Assembly (NCBI GenBank): GCA_023213315.1
Contig: JAKCPI010011581.1
Span: forward strand, 1 to 64,000
Reading direction: 5' to 3'
From: Euborellia annulipes
Lineage: Eukaryota > Arthropoda > Insecta > Dermaptera > Anisolabididae
DNA: 64,000 bases
The notes under the pieces: generated by a model
Databases searched by the model: none
What the model was told of the DNA's origin: nothing
The model's input: only the letters and a program-made list of their open reading frames with translations
Made by a program: the position numbers and the translations under genes
In this document: piece after piece, positions 32,860 to 44,019 of the stretch
Position numbering within the stretch: the stretch's first letter is position 1
How the letters are laid out: every line of letters begins with the position of its first letter

Positions 32860-33700
32860 ATTAGGCTTTTTTCTTTCTATATTAAATTTTATATATGGAT
32901 CATGTTATGCATAAAGGACCCAACGCCATTATGATTGGACCTCCATCTTTAAGGGAAAAACAAGATTTACCTCTTTATTTAAATAACATTATTACTCTGT
33001 GCACTTTTTTGTATAAAACAAGAAAAAAAGTCATTGCCATTGGTTTTGTTTACAACTGTGCAAATGAAATGCCCCCTATCTCAGATTTAGATTAAGGGCA
33101 CTTGGTTCCTTCGTGGATAACATGGTCCATATATAGGTTAACTTTTCATTTTATAATATAATAAGTTTTTCGATTTTTTTAACAAGTTTAATAATAAAAA
33201 TAGCATCTATTGTTGAATTTAGATCATTGTAATATACAAATTAGCATGCAATTTAATTTTAAAGATTCACTAATAAAAACATTTTGATTTTAGGATTTAA
33301 TAAAAAAACAAAAAAAAGTTGTGTAATAGTCAAGAAGAGGAAATTTTACTTATATAAAGAAAATAAATGGATCAAAAAAGCCAAATTAAAAAATATTAAT
33401 GAATAGAGAAGCAAGTGAAGAATTTGTTGCGGTCAGAACTAGAAGAGGAATGGGAAGTTCTTGTTCGAGACACAGAATGATAAAGTGAGAATATAGAAAT
33501 GCGGAGATCAAATTCAAGACAGAGATAAAGTAAGAATTATTGTATTGACCTGTTTTCAGAGCATTTCTTGAAATTCTATAATTATGTTCTCCTTATATAT
33601 TTCTGGACCAAATTAGATCATCACAGGACTTAATACTTTTGAAATATATAATTCTTTTGGATAATAATGTATGAAACTTTAGGTCTCTTGTTATAAATAT
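32860..33700. other. AT-rich stretch with short open segments
   Basis: A 66-codon ORF at 32895..33095 has no recognised domain. At about 33407..33481 one frame reads EKQVKNLLRSELEEEWEVLV then stops; this is protein-like but has no splice site or start. Confidence 0.25.
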
Positions 33701-33708
33701 CTAATGAG

Positions 33709-34364
33709 TAGGGCTCGGATTTATAGGCACTGAAAATCTTTAAAATAGGCAGGCAACTAAGCACTAAAAATTATTAAAATAGGCACTTAAAAGGCATTAT
33801 TTAAGAAATATTATAAAAAAATTTAAAAAATTGATGTCTTATTTTTGGTAATCTGGTGTGACTGGTCGCACAGTACACAATTTTTTCTTAATTTCGGTAA
33901 TTTAAAGGCGCATTCTGTACTTGTTTGCCAGAATATAAATACGAATCAAATTTTTAAGTACTAATTTTTAAAATTTTACATTAAAGATAATTTTTTTTTT
34001 TTTTTTTTTTTCAAAAAAATGTATTTTTTTTTCAAATCTCGGGGAGAGGGGAGGGGTAATTACCCCTTTACCCCCCCCCCCCCCCTTGAAATATTTTCTT
34101 GATAATTCAAAAAGATTTTCAATTTAGCCAATGTATAGCTCGTAAAAAATTGAAATTGGCTATTTGAACTTAAAATAGGCACTAAAAAAGGCATTTATAG
34201 ATGAAATAGGCACTAAAACCCAGAATCGGCCAAAATAGGCATTATAGGCACTAACAAATGCCTCTTCTTTTATTTAGAATTTCATGAAACATATACATAT
34301 CATATTGGCCTAAATTTTAAGCCATAAATTAAAAAAAGGCAAATAGGGCGAAATCCGAGCCCTA
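33709..34364. mobile_element. hAT-like element with TAGGGCTCGG ends
   Basis: Left end TAGGGCTCGGATTT and right end AAATCCGAGCCCTA are flanked by CTAATGAG and CTAATGAT (7 of 8). AATAGGCACT and its variants are repeated many times inside. Another repeat is nested at 33845..34090. Confidence 0.65.
33845..34090 (+). repeat. Nested repeat shared with 11858..12425
   Basis: It begins ATCTGGTGTGACTGGTCGCA, passes TTTCGGTAATTTAAAGG and ends in GGGGTAATTACCCC followed by a C-run. It is inserted in a hAT-like element here and in family X at 11.9 kb, in opposite orientation. Confidence 0.5.
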
Positions 34365-34379
34365 CTAATGATATATTCT

Positions 34380-35425
34380 CCTGATTCTGTTCTTTACTTG
34401 TATCTTTCTCGGCCAAATTAGAATAATCGCGAGACTTATACTTTTGAACTAAATAAATATTTTCAAAATTCCCAAGCTTTAAATGAAAAGTTTTTTTTTT
34501 TTTTTTAACAAATAGATCATTCTTTCATTCAAGTCCAAAAAATTCATTTAAATCGCCTTTAATCTTTACACCTCCAAAAGCAAAACCTTTCTCCGTTCAA
34601 ATAAATTTATTATTATTTATTGAAAATATGATTTTTAAATGGAATTCACCATCACTTAAATCCATCGATATCTAATAATATGGTAATCGAATTCCAGTTC
34701 ATATTTTAAGCTCTTAAACGGATTTTTCTAGACAAGTTCGTAAGTTAGAATTTGCAAATAATCCCAAGTGATAGGGAGGGAGCCTCAGGTCAATAATCCT
34801 CTAAAATATTCATCGATAAATAAAACACTTTTTCTTATTCAAATTATTCCAAAATATAATTCAAGAGAGAAAAAATTAAAAAAAAAAAAAAAAAACTTTT
34901 CACACGAAATCACAGCTAACGGAAATACGTCTGTCAAATTGACAAAGATCTGATTGTAAAATTCGCAGAGAGGGAAACAAAAAAAAAAAAACAATCGGAG
35001 GCTTTTAAAGATAATTGTGATTTATTTTTAAATCAAAACTGATGTCCCATGTGAAGATACGAAAAGAAGATAAAGAGTAGAATATTATGCGTTTTGAAAA
35101 ATATTAAATATTTCTTTTTTCTTTCATATTTAAATAAGACATTTTGGGAATTGGTTGGAATTCTACTACCTACTCATTTACAGTTCTTTAAATAATTAGA
35201 AATTACTAATGGCAATGCTCCCTTTCCCTCAAGTTGCCAATTTTATATGAACTTATTAATTGTTATATTAAATTAGCAATCTCTTACATTCAATAGGCGA
35301 ACGAGTGCGAAACTAGGACATGCAGTAGTACGAATTAGCAGATGCATGGTTCAACTCTAATGTATAGGGCTCGATATGCACCAAAAAACAACAAAATATG
35401 CTATATATATATATATATATATATA
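34380..35425. other. AT-rich stretch, nothing recognised
   Basis: It holds poly-A runs and a short AATCGGAGGCTTTTA fragment (34994) of the ribozyme family seen at 18.3 kb. Confidence 0.4.
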
Positions 35426-35427
35426 TA

Positions 35428-35560
35428 AAGGTTGGGCTATGGTGTAGGGGTTAGCGTGCTAAGGCCTCATACCGAAGGGCTTGGTGTTGGGACCTTAGGC
35501 AGTCCGATGATTTTATTTAAGCCATTTGGTATCCAAGAATGCCTGGACCCCAAATACATA
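35428..35560 (+). repeat. SINE-1 with best A-box region
   Basis: The head reads GGGCTATGGTGTAGGGGTTA (A-box-like TGGTGTAGGGG), then CTTGGTGTTGGGACC in place of the B box, AGGCAGTCCGATGATTTTAT and ATTTGGTATCCAA. Half of the internal hairpin is deleted. Confidence 0.65.
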
Positions 35561-35564
35561 TATA

Positions 35565-36100
35565 TTCAAATTTATTAACCGCAAACCAAAAATTTAGCCT
35601 ACTTCCCATATATTAGTTTTTTATTCTTTAGAAATTACTAAATAATTATATATTGCCTCCAATCTATTACTTTTTTTTTTTTTTTTTTTTTTTTTGTTTC
35701 CGAAATTACTAAAACGATCGAATGAAAATAAAAATTTAAAAAATATTCAAAAAAAAAAAAATGTTATAAAATAAAATTTCCATATAAAATTTAATTACTA
35801 GATTAAATTATATTCAAAATTAAATTTTATTATATTCTGAAAATGTCCTGAATTATTTTTCTTAATAAAATGCTGTCCGGTTTAAAAATCTAATTAAATT
35901 CTTTTTTTAAGGTACATCTCTGACGGAATGTTAACATTACAAGAGAAAATAATTTTTATTAATGCAAGATGAAAGATATCATCATACATCGAACTGCTGA
36001 TCTTTGATTTGACACCTATATATACTTCCAATCAGCATCTGCTCTTTTGCAGGTAACTTTAAATCTTGATGGACACTCGCATACTAGCAAAAACAAAATA
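35565..36100. other. AT-rich stretch, nothing recognised
   Basis: It contains a 28-nt poly-T run at about 35671..35696 and no element ends. Confidence 0.4.
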
Positions 36101-36104
36101 AAAA

Positions 36105-36580
36105 ATCTGGTGTGACTGGCACACAACTTTCTCTTAAGGTAAGAGAAAGTTGTGCACCGTCTATACTCACACCAGATTTTTTGTGTCGAGATTTATTTAG
36201 TTTCCCATAGCAAATTAGTTCCAAACTTGACCACTTCCAACTCATAAGTAAAAAGTAAAAGTCAATTAACTCAAAATTTCCATAGGCCCTGTGTAGATTT
36301 AAAAGAGTATCTAAAAAATAATTGATTTTTGAATTTTAATTGAGAAAATCGAAATATAAAATTTCAATTCGGTAGCTCAATTCCTTCATGCTAAAAATCG
36401 TTACAACACACAGACAGACACCCACTCAGACAGACAGAGATCAATTTGTGGGACCCACTTTTTTGGACACAGGGACCTCAACACATAAATATCCATCAAA
36501 ACCTCGACATCGAATTTTTGAGATGATAGCAATACTTTCTCTCTATATATATTTCATATATACGGTAAGAGAAAGTAAAA
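36105..36580 (-). repeat. Family X, short internally deleted copy
   Basis: The hairpin end (ATCTGGTGTGACTGGCACAC ... ACTCACACCAGATT) is at 36105..36178. The terminal palindrome ends TACGGTAAGAGAAAGTAAAA at about 36580. The module with AGTACTAGTAC is deleted, leaving 476 bp with both ends intact. Confidence 0.75.
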
Positions 36581-37085
36581 ATTTAATAATTTGATTGCAG
36601 CTATTTTCACGATGATCGCAGAGGGATAATTGCGTAGCAATCATCATCAGCTGAAGTGTTTTACTTACAACGATTATTCTATTATTACTAAAAAAAAAAT
36701 TACCTTTAATTCAACTTCTTTAAAAAAACACTAGCTTTTTAACAAAAAATAATACACACTGTCATCAAAGACGTATTAATTTTTACCAATTTTCTACTTG
36801 ATTTTGTTGGCCATTCATATTTTTATTTTCTTCATTTCAATATATTTTCCTCGGCATACGGATCTTTGTAGAGATCGTTTTAAAAGTCATAAAAAGCTGG
36901 ATGTGTTGATACTGCTTCATTTAATTGTTCGTTTTCTTCAAAAGTTTTAACTGAGATATTATTTACATACAGGAGCACATGAATTGGCTTTTAATATTCC
37001 TTTACGAATAACAAAACATACTTGAGCATAACTGCGCAATGATGAGTGTGCGAGCATCGTTAATAGTCGTTCCAGACAATAAGTA

Positions 37086-37286
37086 CAGTGAGGGACAATA
37101 TTAAATCCCACCCATGCGTTTTCTACTTGTGATTATTTCATTGTTTTTATAAAAGAAAATGAAAACTTGATTGGAAATTTTCTAGGTTTGAACCATGAAA
37201 GTTTCCATTAAAAATTATATATTTTTTTAAAAACAATGAAATAATCACAAGTAGAAAACGCATGGGTGGGACTCAATATTGCCCTG
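37086..37286. mobile_element. Foldback MITE, CAGTGAGG family, copy 1
   Basis: Inverted arms of about 75 bp begin CAGTGAGGGACAATATTAA and include CCCACCCATGCGTTTTC and GTGATTATTTCATTG. TA flanks both ends. The second copy is 50349..50559. Confidence 0.8.
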
Positions 37287-37289
37287 TAC

Positions 37290-38520
37290 CTTGAAACACG
37301 ACAATTTCGAAAAATAGGAACTTTTAGCAAGCCCAGTGCCATCCCATTAGACGAAGTACGCGATCGCCTATGGACCACACGCTTTCCACGAGCCCCTTGG
37401 GGACATTTTGAACATTTCGGGGGGGGGGGGGGGGGCTTTAAACTCTTGTGTAATAAAATCATATTGGTAAAATTATTAGCTGGGTCCCGAGATTTCAACT
37501 GCCTAAGGGCCTCCATCTTGCTTAATCCGGCACTGAGCAAGCCTCATCTTTAACGCACTTGAAATTGGTTGAAGACCTGTTAAAAATGTACTGGTGGTGA
37601 CACCTTTCTCAAAATAAATTGAAGATCAGCTTTATGGAATGAGGAAAAATGAATTGAATATAGAGAAAAATTCGATTATTATATTTAATAATATATCATG
37701 TTTGAATCTCACTTCTAAATTCTTTTCAAAATCCTTCTATTTCCAAACTCACGTAATTCGTTCACTGTTTAATATTTAAAGATTTTATTTTACGTATAAT
37801 AAAAAATAGATCCCTACTAGTATGTGATTTCACTTCTTTTATGGGAATTGTTTATTTTCTTATGTTAATAAAAATTTCAATCCACTTGCTTGATTTTTTT
37901 TTAATCTCATTTTCTTGGATCACACACAGACACACTTAGGCATTCAGAGACAGAGAAAGAGAGACAAACACATACACAGAAAAACACGTATTCAATACAA
38001 ATCCTCTCAGAATGACCAACATTCCACTACTAACGTGACGTTTTCTGCACGTTTTATTAAACCTATAAAAACAATTTAGAGAGACTGATTCTAGTGAAGT
38101 TAAATTTATTGTTTTTTTTTTTTTTTACTTTACGAACGATTATAGAAAATATATATATATGGCTATCAATTTTGAAATAGGCATGCACACATACTTGATA
38201 AGGCCGAACCTTTATCCATATGTCAGTTTTTATGTTATCAAAATGTTTTGTTTTTATGAACTTCAATGGCAATTTTAATTATTACTGTCATATATTATAT
38301 ATAATTGTTTGATAAATGACTTAGAGTTTATTTGTAGGGCATTAGATAAGCAGCCCCTAGGTTATCATTAATTAAATTTATTTAACGATTTCATAATATT
38401 TATATAAACTGTTTGTATAATAAGAATAATAATATAAATACTATTATAATAACATGGCTTTTTAAAATTTTCTCTGTCAAAAAAATACTATTTATTTTTA
38501 CATATAATAATATATATATA
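37290..38520. other. Mixed stretch with a hAT-like end
   Basis: CTTAATCCGGCACTG at about 37523..37537 looks like a hAT-like right end, preceded by a 16-nt G-run (37421). The left end is not identified. 37560..38520 is AT-rich with no recognised content. Confidence 0.3.
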
Positions 38521-38534
38521 TTTATACCAAATTG

Positions 38535-38650
38535 ACCTGGGGACCAGCAAGACTGCGACCCCGTAAACAACACCCCCCCCCCCCCCCCCCAAACCCATAC
38601 TCTTGAAAAAGGCTCCAAAAGGAGAGCCGAAACGTCGAGTAAATCTCAAC
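38535..38650 (+). ncRNA. Hammerhead-like motif in single-arm repeat
   Basis: Core 38602..38636: TTGAAAA in place of CTGAAGA, A, stem II GGCTC against GAGCC, GAAAC, GTC. The flank GGGGACCAGCAAGACTGCG matches 14.6 kb. A C-run interrupts the flank. Confidence 0.45.
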
Positions 38651-38659
38651 ATCACACGC

Positions 38660-39175
38660 GACCTAACCCGAGAAAACTTATCTTGGCATACATACTACAT
38701 ACAAAACCTTCCAGAACATAAATATTTATATAAGCTTATACATTTCATTTATTAAGATTTTTGTTTTACAGGAAGGTTCTCCATACGATTATATTTTTGT
38801 TTTAGATGTGTTAATTTAGAACTAAAGAATATATAAATAATTGTATATAACCTAGGCTCTTAAACATTTTTTTTATTTCTGGTACTCTTGGATTTGGATG
38901 GATTTTATGAGCAATCGGCCCACATCTCTAGGCTGTTCCTGGGCTACCCAGTCTGAGTCATCCCTATTTTTTAATGCACTTTGGCTCCTCAAATTAGGCC
39001 CTTTGTGTCTGTGGGTGAGATTCTTTCCCATTTTCCTACCCGAAGAGGAGACTTGAACTTCGACAATGTTGAATTATTTGCAGCAAACTGGATTCAAACC
39101 CGAGTTGTGTTGAGACTTCAGATCTTTAATCCACAGCTTAGCCGGCTCAGCCACTTGTCCCCTCTCCCCCGGCAC
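38660..39175. other. AT-rich, then a mixed patch
   Basis: 39000..39170 is less AT-rich and holds GATTCAAACCCGAG (tRNA-like B box, minus strand) with CTTAGCCGGCTCAGCCACTT, which suggests a SINE remnant. No cloverleaf can be drawn. Confidence 0.3.
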
Positions 39176-39179
39176 GAAG

Positions 39180-39400
39180 GATTTTTGCACTGGTCGCACA
39201 GTACACAACTTTCTCTTATCAATGGAAAAGGAAAGTTGTGTGCTGTGCTTGTCACACGAGATTTTAACAAACCAACTAGACCGAGGCATCCATTTCTCCT
39301 ATCTTTCCTATGAAGTACAAGAGTAAAGTGGGATTGAAAAGATTTCAATGGCAAAATGTAAACAAAATTGTTGGAGGTTTGAGAAAATCGAAAAAAAGAT
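39180..39400 (-). repeat. Family X hairpin fragment
   Basis: The hairpin CACTGGTCGCACAGTACACA ... GTGCTTGTCACACGAGAT is followed by ATCTTTCCTATGAAGTACAA and AAATCGAAAAAAA. The element stops before the TACTAGTAC module. Confidence 0.6.
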
Positions 39401-39632
39401 TGACAATTCCTTCATCAAATTTCTTTTCTAATATGTATTACTAAATTATCTTTTAAGTCAAACCTAAAGCTTCCTTTAATAGGAATACTAGCCCTACTTT
39501 ATTTTTCTTTTCTTATTTTTGTTATATAAGTCGTGAATGTTAATAAATATTTTTCTTATTCTTATTTTATTCTAATGAAAGAAACATTTTTCATTTTGAT
39601 TTTCTTATTTGTATTATTTTTCTTTTTTTTAG

Positions 39633-39739
39633 GAGATTTTATTCATTCAACTGGAAGAAAAAAAAGGATTTTGAAGAGACCAGATTGTGATGAGTGGTGT
39701 GAAAGGCAAATGAGGGAGAAACGATTGCGGAATGATTGA
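39633..39739 (+). CDS. Possible terminal exon
   Basis: A strong acceptor (TTTTTCTTTTTTTTAG) is followed by 2 nt and 34 codons to TGA, including DFIHSTGRKKRILKRPDC and DEWCERQMREKRL. AATAAA follows within 10 nt. The basic, charged C-terminal tail is plausible protein, but I recognise no family and upstream exons are unknown. Confidence 0.3.
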
Positions 39740-39969
39740 AATAAAATGGCAAATCTGGTGAGCCAATGAATCTCTCTCTCTCACTCGACTGGGCCATCAA
39801 GGTGATCTTTATTTATGAGATAACGAATTTTTTTTTTTAATTCGTTCACCCTTTTAATCTTAGAATGGCATTGAGTATTATTGACATTTGCTTTTTAAAA
39901 GTGATAAATTATGTAAATGTTTGCCGAAATAATATTATTAGGCCTACTTCTTGAGTGGCGGATTCACAC

Positions 39970-40130
39970 ACAGGTATCTGCTTTCTTCCCACTACACGCC
40001 GCTGCTGTCGGAGTCCCCAGGAGATAGTATAGAAGAGGTTGCATAAAAGGAAACGGGTGGAACCAGAAATAAGGATTAGTTCATTAGCTAGAAACAAACA
40101 CAGGAGGAGGAGTTAGAGATAGAAAAAAAT
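39970..40130 (-). repeat. Copy of the unit inside 8398..9050
   Basis: On the minus strand it matches 8715..8875: ATCTCTAACTCCTCCTCCTG, AACTAATCCTTATTTCTGGT, CAACCTCTTCTAT and GGCGTGTAG. It lies next to a ribozyme repeat rather than within family X arms. Confidence 0.55.
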
Positions 40131-40144
40131 GTAACTTCACTGGA

Positions 40145-40179
40145 GACTTTTCGGGAAAACTTTATTTTCCCATTATCAG
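40145..40179 (-). ncRNA. Hammerhead-like motif, near canonical
   Basis: On the minus strand it reads CTGATAA, T, a perfect 7-bp stem II (GGGAAAA, TAAAG loop, TTTTCCC), GAAAA, GTC. G8 and the C of GAAAC are altered. Confidence 0.5.
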
Positions 40180-40296
40180 TCTTTCAAATTGTATATATCC
40201 CGTAATTGTTAAAAGGGCACAATATATTTATTATGTATTATATTTATGGGTGAGTTATTCATTCATGAATATATACAATATATAAAATTTGAAAAA

Positions 40297-40331
40297 CTAA
40301 TGATGGGAAAATAAAGTTTTCCCGAAACGTC
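40297..40331 (+). ncRNA. Hammerhead-like motif, opposite arm
   Basis: It reads CTAATGA (G5 changed), T, the same 7-bp stem II, GAAAC, GTC. Comparing the two arms and E4 suggests an ancestral CTGATGA core. Confidence 0.5.
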
Positions 40332-40939
40332 TCGTTAATTGTCAAAAATTGGAGGCTTCAACTTTAATTGTTATCCATATTATTGTAGTAGTGGTGGAGG
40401 AGTGGGCTGATAATTTTCATAAAATATAATTAATATAGAAGAATAATAAGCTAGTATTAAATATCTACCTAATGTTAATGTTACCTCAAAAGATCATTAG
40501 CATGTCTGCATGTCTATACTTCTATGAGTTGTTTTCTAGACCCCTTTCTTTTAATATTATCGGTAATAGGTCTGCTCTTTGACTTTTTTAATCTAAGCCG
40601 AAATATAAAAATAAATTTGGCACTAGAGTGGAATTTTTGAGTTTCAAAATTAAGCCATTCTGACAAACTTGAAATCTCGTGAGTCCCTCCGAATTATCCA
40701 GAGTTTCTCTCCCTAACTCCACTCGCATTAAAACAAGTTTTATGATTTTATGTTTTTCGAAAATTAAAGACATAAAATTTGAGGAAAAACAAACAAACGA
40801 CATATATTAACTAGATATTAAAACTTTTTAATGAGAGGACAATGAGGGATTCTAAACAAAGAATATTTTAAAAATACAAAAACTTTCTTACAAAAATAAT
40901 AGATAGTGTGTCAATTTTATCAAATTTTTTTTTCCTTAG

Positions 40940-40989
40940 GAAAGTCATTTTTCCAAAATATTTGTTAGAATCAGAGGAAATGTTTAAAG
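40940..40989 (+). CDS. Candidate 50-nt exon
   Basis: The acceptor TTTTTTTTTCCTTAG and a donor (AAAG then GTAAAA) enclose a frame of 1 nt, 16 codons (KVIFPKYLLESEEMFK) and 1 nt. Only this frame is open. Its phase fits both the exon at 30040..30162 and the segment at 42163. With such a small exon the fit could be chance. Confidence 0.3.
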
Positions 40990-41289
40990 GTAAAAAATTA
41001 TGTCTCTTGTAAAAATGAGCTTTAACTAAGATCTACTTTCCAGTTTTTCAATTTGTCCAACAGCCACTTATTCAGTTTTCTATTTAAATTCTTTTAAACT
41101 TAGGAATCATCAATCCACAATTACACATACAAATTTATAAAAGGCTGCTTATTGACATTTCATGCATTTCTATTTGATTATGACTTTATTAGCAACCCTA
41201 ATTCCCAAATGAATGTCTATTAATCTATAGTTCATTTAAAAAGTATATTGGGTACCCATGTATTTATATTAAAAAAGAAAACAAGCATA

Positions 41290-41455
41290 TATCGCCTGCT
41301 GAGAATCATAATGGTGAAAGTCCGAAAAGTCAATTTTCGAGTTAAAATGTTAAAACTTCTTCTCTTTTAAATGCCAAAGTGGCGAAAATATATTTTCATT
41401 CTTTTCTCCAATTTTTGAATTTCGGACTTGCGCCAGTGTTTCTCAGCAGGCGATA
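41290..41455. mobile_element. MITE of the CAGCAGGCGATA family, short copy
   Basis: Ends ATCGCCTGCTGAGAATCATA and TTTCTCAGCAGGCGAT. The 166-bp interior matches parts of 14848..15105 with a central deletion. Confidence 0.7.
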
Positions 41456-41735
41456 AGACTATATGAAGGGCTCTGCTGCAGAAAGTGCTAACCCTCAATC
41501 AAACACCACCCGACAAAACCGACTTTTCAGCACCATCAATTGAACAATTGTCTGTACTAGTTGTACAATTTGTTTCTCAGCCTGATATTGCCATTAATGT
41601 GCTCTGACAGTGTAACAAACAAACTTCCTATTGGTTATTGTTAATTTTCAAAATTTAAAATTGAAATATCTCAGAACTATATATTTGTGGGTTAGCTATC
41701 TGCACCCGACCCCTTCATATATGGACATTTCGCTA

Positions 41736-41939
41736 TATATATATATAAATGAAATGGGAAAAATGTGTGTATGTATATGTTCTACATTTTGGAAAATTAA
41801 TTATAAACAAATTTCTTCAATATGGAGACACAAAATCTACAAATTGGCTTGGAAATTATTGTGCTCTGTGACTAGCTTTCTGGCTGTGGGAGGAGCTATG
41901 CAGTGGAAAGCCCGCCGCGAATGCGGGCTTTGAGATTAG
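41736..41939 (+). mobile_element. Helitron-like non-autonomous element
   Basis: It begins with TA repeats and AAATGAAATGGGAAAAATGT. The 3' end has a perfect 9-bp hairpin (AAAGCCCGC, CGCGAAT loop, GCGGGCTTT, 41907..41931) followed by GAGATTAG and T. Relatives lie at about 49360..49560 and, inverted, 58340..58640. An ORF across it is incidental. Confidence 0.55.
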
Positions 41940-42162
41940 TATATATATATAAAACTTCGTATATATCGTATATATATAAAGATATATAGGCCTATATATA
42001 GATAAAATAGAAAATTAAAAAATACATTTATTTTAGATTTTAAAAGATAATTTAAATCCTTTGATAATAAATTTTTACAAAATTAAACCCTTTTTAAGCC
42101 TTTGTTTTAATAAAATTCTTAATTTGGAACTTTAATTAAAAGGAATTTTTTTCATTTTCCAG

Positions 42163-42266
42163 GAAATATAAATCGACACGAGCGCAGTCAGTACTCTTTA
42201 AAAGACATCTTGGTTTTGGATTTGATAGTGGATATAAATCAGCAGCACTTATTAACATTTTCTTAA
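42163..42266 (+). CDS. Candidate terminal exon
   Basis: After the acceptor TTTTCATTTTCCAG, the frame continuing from 40940..40989 is open for 33 codons (starts NINRHERSQYSLKDILVL) to TAA at 42264..42266. The frame offset by one is open for longer, to TGA at 42314..42316 (includes VLFKRHLGFGFDSGYKS). The true frame cannot be settled from sequence alone. Confidence 0.3.
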
Positions 42267-42549
42267 CACGAATTCTGTATATGACGCTTTATCTATCTCC
42301 ATGCGTGTCGTGAAGAGCTCTTAGCTCTTGAGTTCTCAAGAGGATCCAAAATGTCGGGAGCAAAATACTTGTCATGGCTAACTAACAACTAATGAGAATC
42401 AAATTGAAGAAATTATAATCACATCAAGAGAAATTAAAATTAATGAGAATATTTTCAAAATCTCTAGGATATTATTTAAAATATATTTTATCAGGTTAGT
42501 AGATAAAATTCTTATTCTATCTTATAGACAATGAGCAAAGAAAATAAGA

Positions 42550-43640
42550 AAAAAATCTGGTCGCACAGCACACAACTTTCTCTTAACTTGGAAAATTATG
42601 GGCTGTCCTTGTCACACCAGATTTTTTTGTTACAAGATATATTTAGTTTCCCATAGCCTAACTTATAAATTTCTCTTATCTTTCCTATGAAGTACAAGTA
42701 AAGTGTGCTTCAAACAATTTTGAGAGCAAAATGAGAACATACATTTTAAAGAGAATCTAAAAAATAATTAATTTTTGAATTTTAATCAAAATCGTTAGAG
42801 CGAATTTTGAGAAAATTTAAAAATTAACTGAAAAAGTACATCAGTAATGTACTAGTACTCTTTGGCCAATTTTGATTAAAAGCTTATTTTCACGCCTCAG
42901 GGGGTGCCTAACTTAAATATAAAATTTCAACCTCCCAGCTCAATTCCTTCATGCTTTAAATTGAACACACACTGACAGACCATGGCATGTCTCGAAGACC
43001 ACTTTTTTGAATTAAGGGGACCTCAAAACGTGTATATCCATCAAAATCTCGACATTGAATTTTTGACATGAATCCAACCAATACTTTCTCTCTATATTAG
43101 GGGGGGGGGGGGGGGGGCTAAAAAAAAAATTATTTTTTCTTGACGCTATACTGAAAAAAACTTGCCTCTATGGTAGGTAATTAAAATGAAAGAAAAAGTT
43201 ATACCTAACCTCCAGCTAGCGCATTACACTTGAAATTTTGATATTTCACATAAATCGCAGGATTTTATGATTTTTTTTTTTTAAAGTATCCAAACAACTG
43301 AATAGCTATAGTGAAAATCAATTATATTAGAGTTATAAAAAGACAAATAATTATTGAAAATGTTATATTTTTTAATTTGAGGTAGCGCAATGGATATAAA
43401 AATCCTCATAAAATCCTGTGACTTTTGTGAAATTTCAAATTTTCAAGAGTAATGCGCTAGCTGGAGGCTAGGTATAATTTTTTTCCTTGTATTTTAATTA
43501 TCTATCATAGAGGCAAGTTTTTTCAGTATAGCGTCAAGAAAAGAAAAAAAAAACTTTTCAGCCCACTCTACTCTATATATACGTATATATATATGTACTG
43601 TATATTAACATATACATATAGGTAAGAGAAAGTAAAAATT
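42550..43640 (-). repeat. Family X copy split by a foldback element
   Basis: The hairpin end is at 42554..42622. The module AATGTACTAGTACTCTTTGG, GGTGCCTAACTTAAATATAA and ATTGAATTTTTGACATG follow. The terminal palindrome is interrupted at about 43096 and resumes at about 43570, ending ATAGGTAAGAGAAAGTAAAA. Confidence 0.7.
43096..43570. mobile_element. Foldback element with 150-bp arms
   Basis: The arms are near-complementary: TTCTTGACGCTATACTGAAA, ACTTGCCTCTATG, CCTCCAGCTAGCGCATTAC, then AAATCGCAGGATTTTATG. An 18-nt G-run lies at the left edge. It sits in the family X palindrome. A short CTCTATA repeat at both edges may be the target duplication. Confidence 0.65.
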
Positions 43641-43649
43641 AAATATTCT

Positions 43650-44010
43650 CTCTAGAAATTTCCCAGCCATCTAAATTTTAAATGTCTTAGCTATCAAATT
43701 GTTAAGTAATGAACAACATATCGTTTCAGGAAAATTCAATTGACCTCAAGTTCCTTAAGTTTGTCTTCTCTCCTTCTTTAGGCAAACTTACCCTATTAAA
43801 ATACTTAATTATAATTCATAGTTCGGTCACGAACTGTAGTTAATTTGTTAATTATGTATTAAATTAAACTATATCCCAATTTGTATCAAAGATTATGTTT
43901 TAATTAATAACAATCATTAAAGACAGATTATTTACTTATAATTAATATTTTAATCCCCATCTATAGTTTACTAAATTATTTTCAACTAACTGAGGATAGG
44001 TGTAGGCTAG
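43650..44010. other. AT-rich stretch, nothing recognised
   Basis: No element ends or coding sequence are visible before the satellite array. Confidence 0.4.
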
Positions 44011-44019
44011 TTTCTTGCT

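Larger units (their letters stand above)
40136..40365. repeat. Inverted pair of ribozyme repeats
   Basis: Left arm (minus-strand core 40145..40179) and right arm (plus-strand core 40297..40331) are complementary, with GGGAAAATAAAGTTTTCCC in both. The right flank TCTCGTTAATTGT and GGAGGCTT match E4. No GGCAGCC end or target duplication was found. Confidence 0.6.

Noticed and set aside
37208..37540. 110-codon ORF on the minus strand with a Pro run
   Set aside because: The Pro run is a G/C homopolymer and the frame crosses a MITE end, so it is not a gene.
38981..39313. 110-codon ORF
   Set aside because: Its second half is the family X hairpin and its first half has a tRNA-like segment, so it is a chance reading of repeats.
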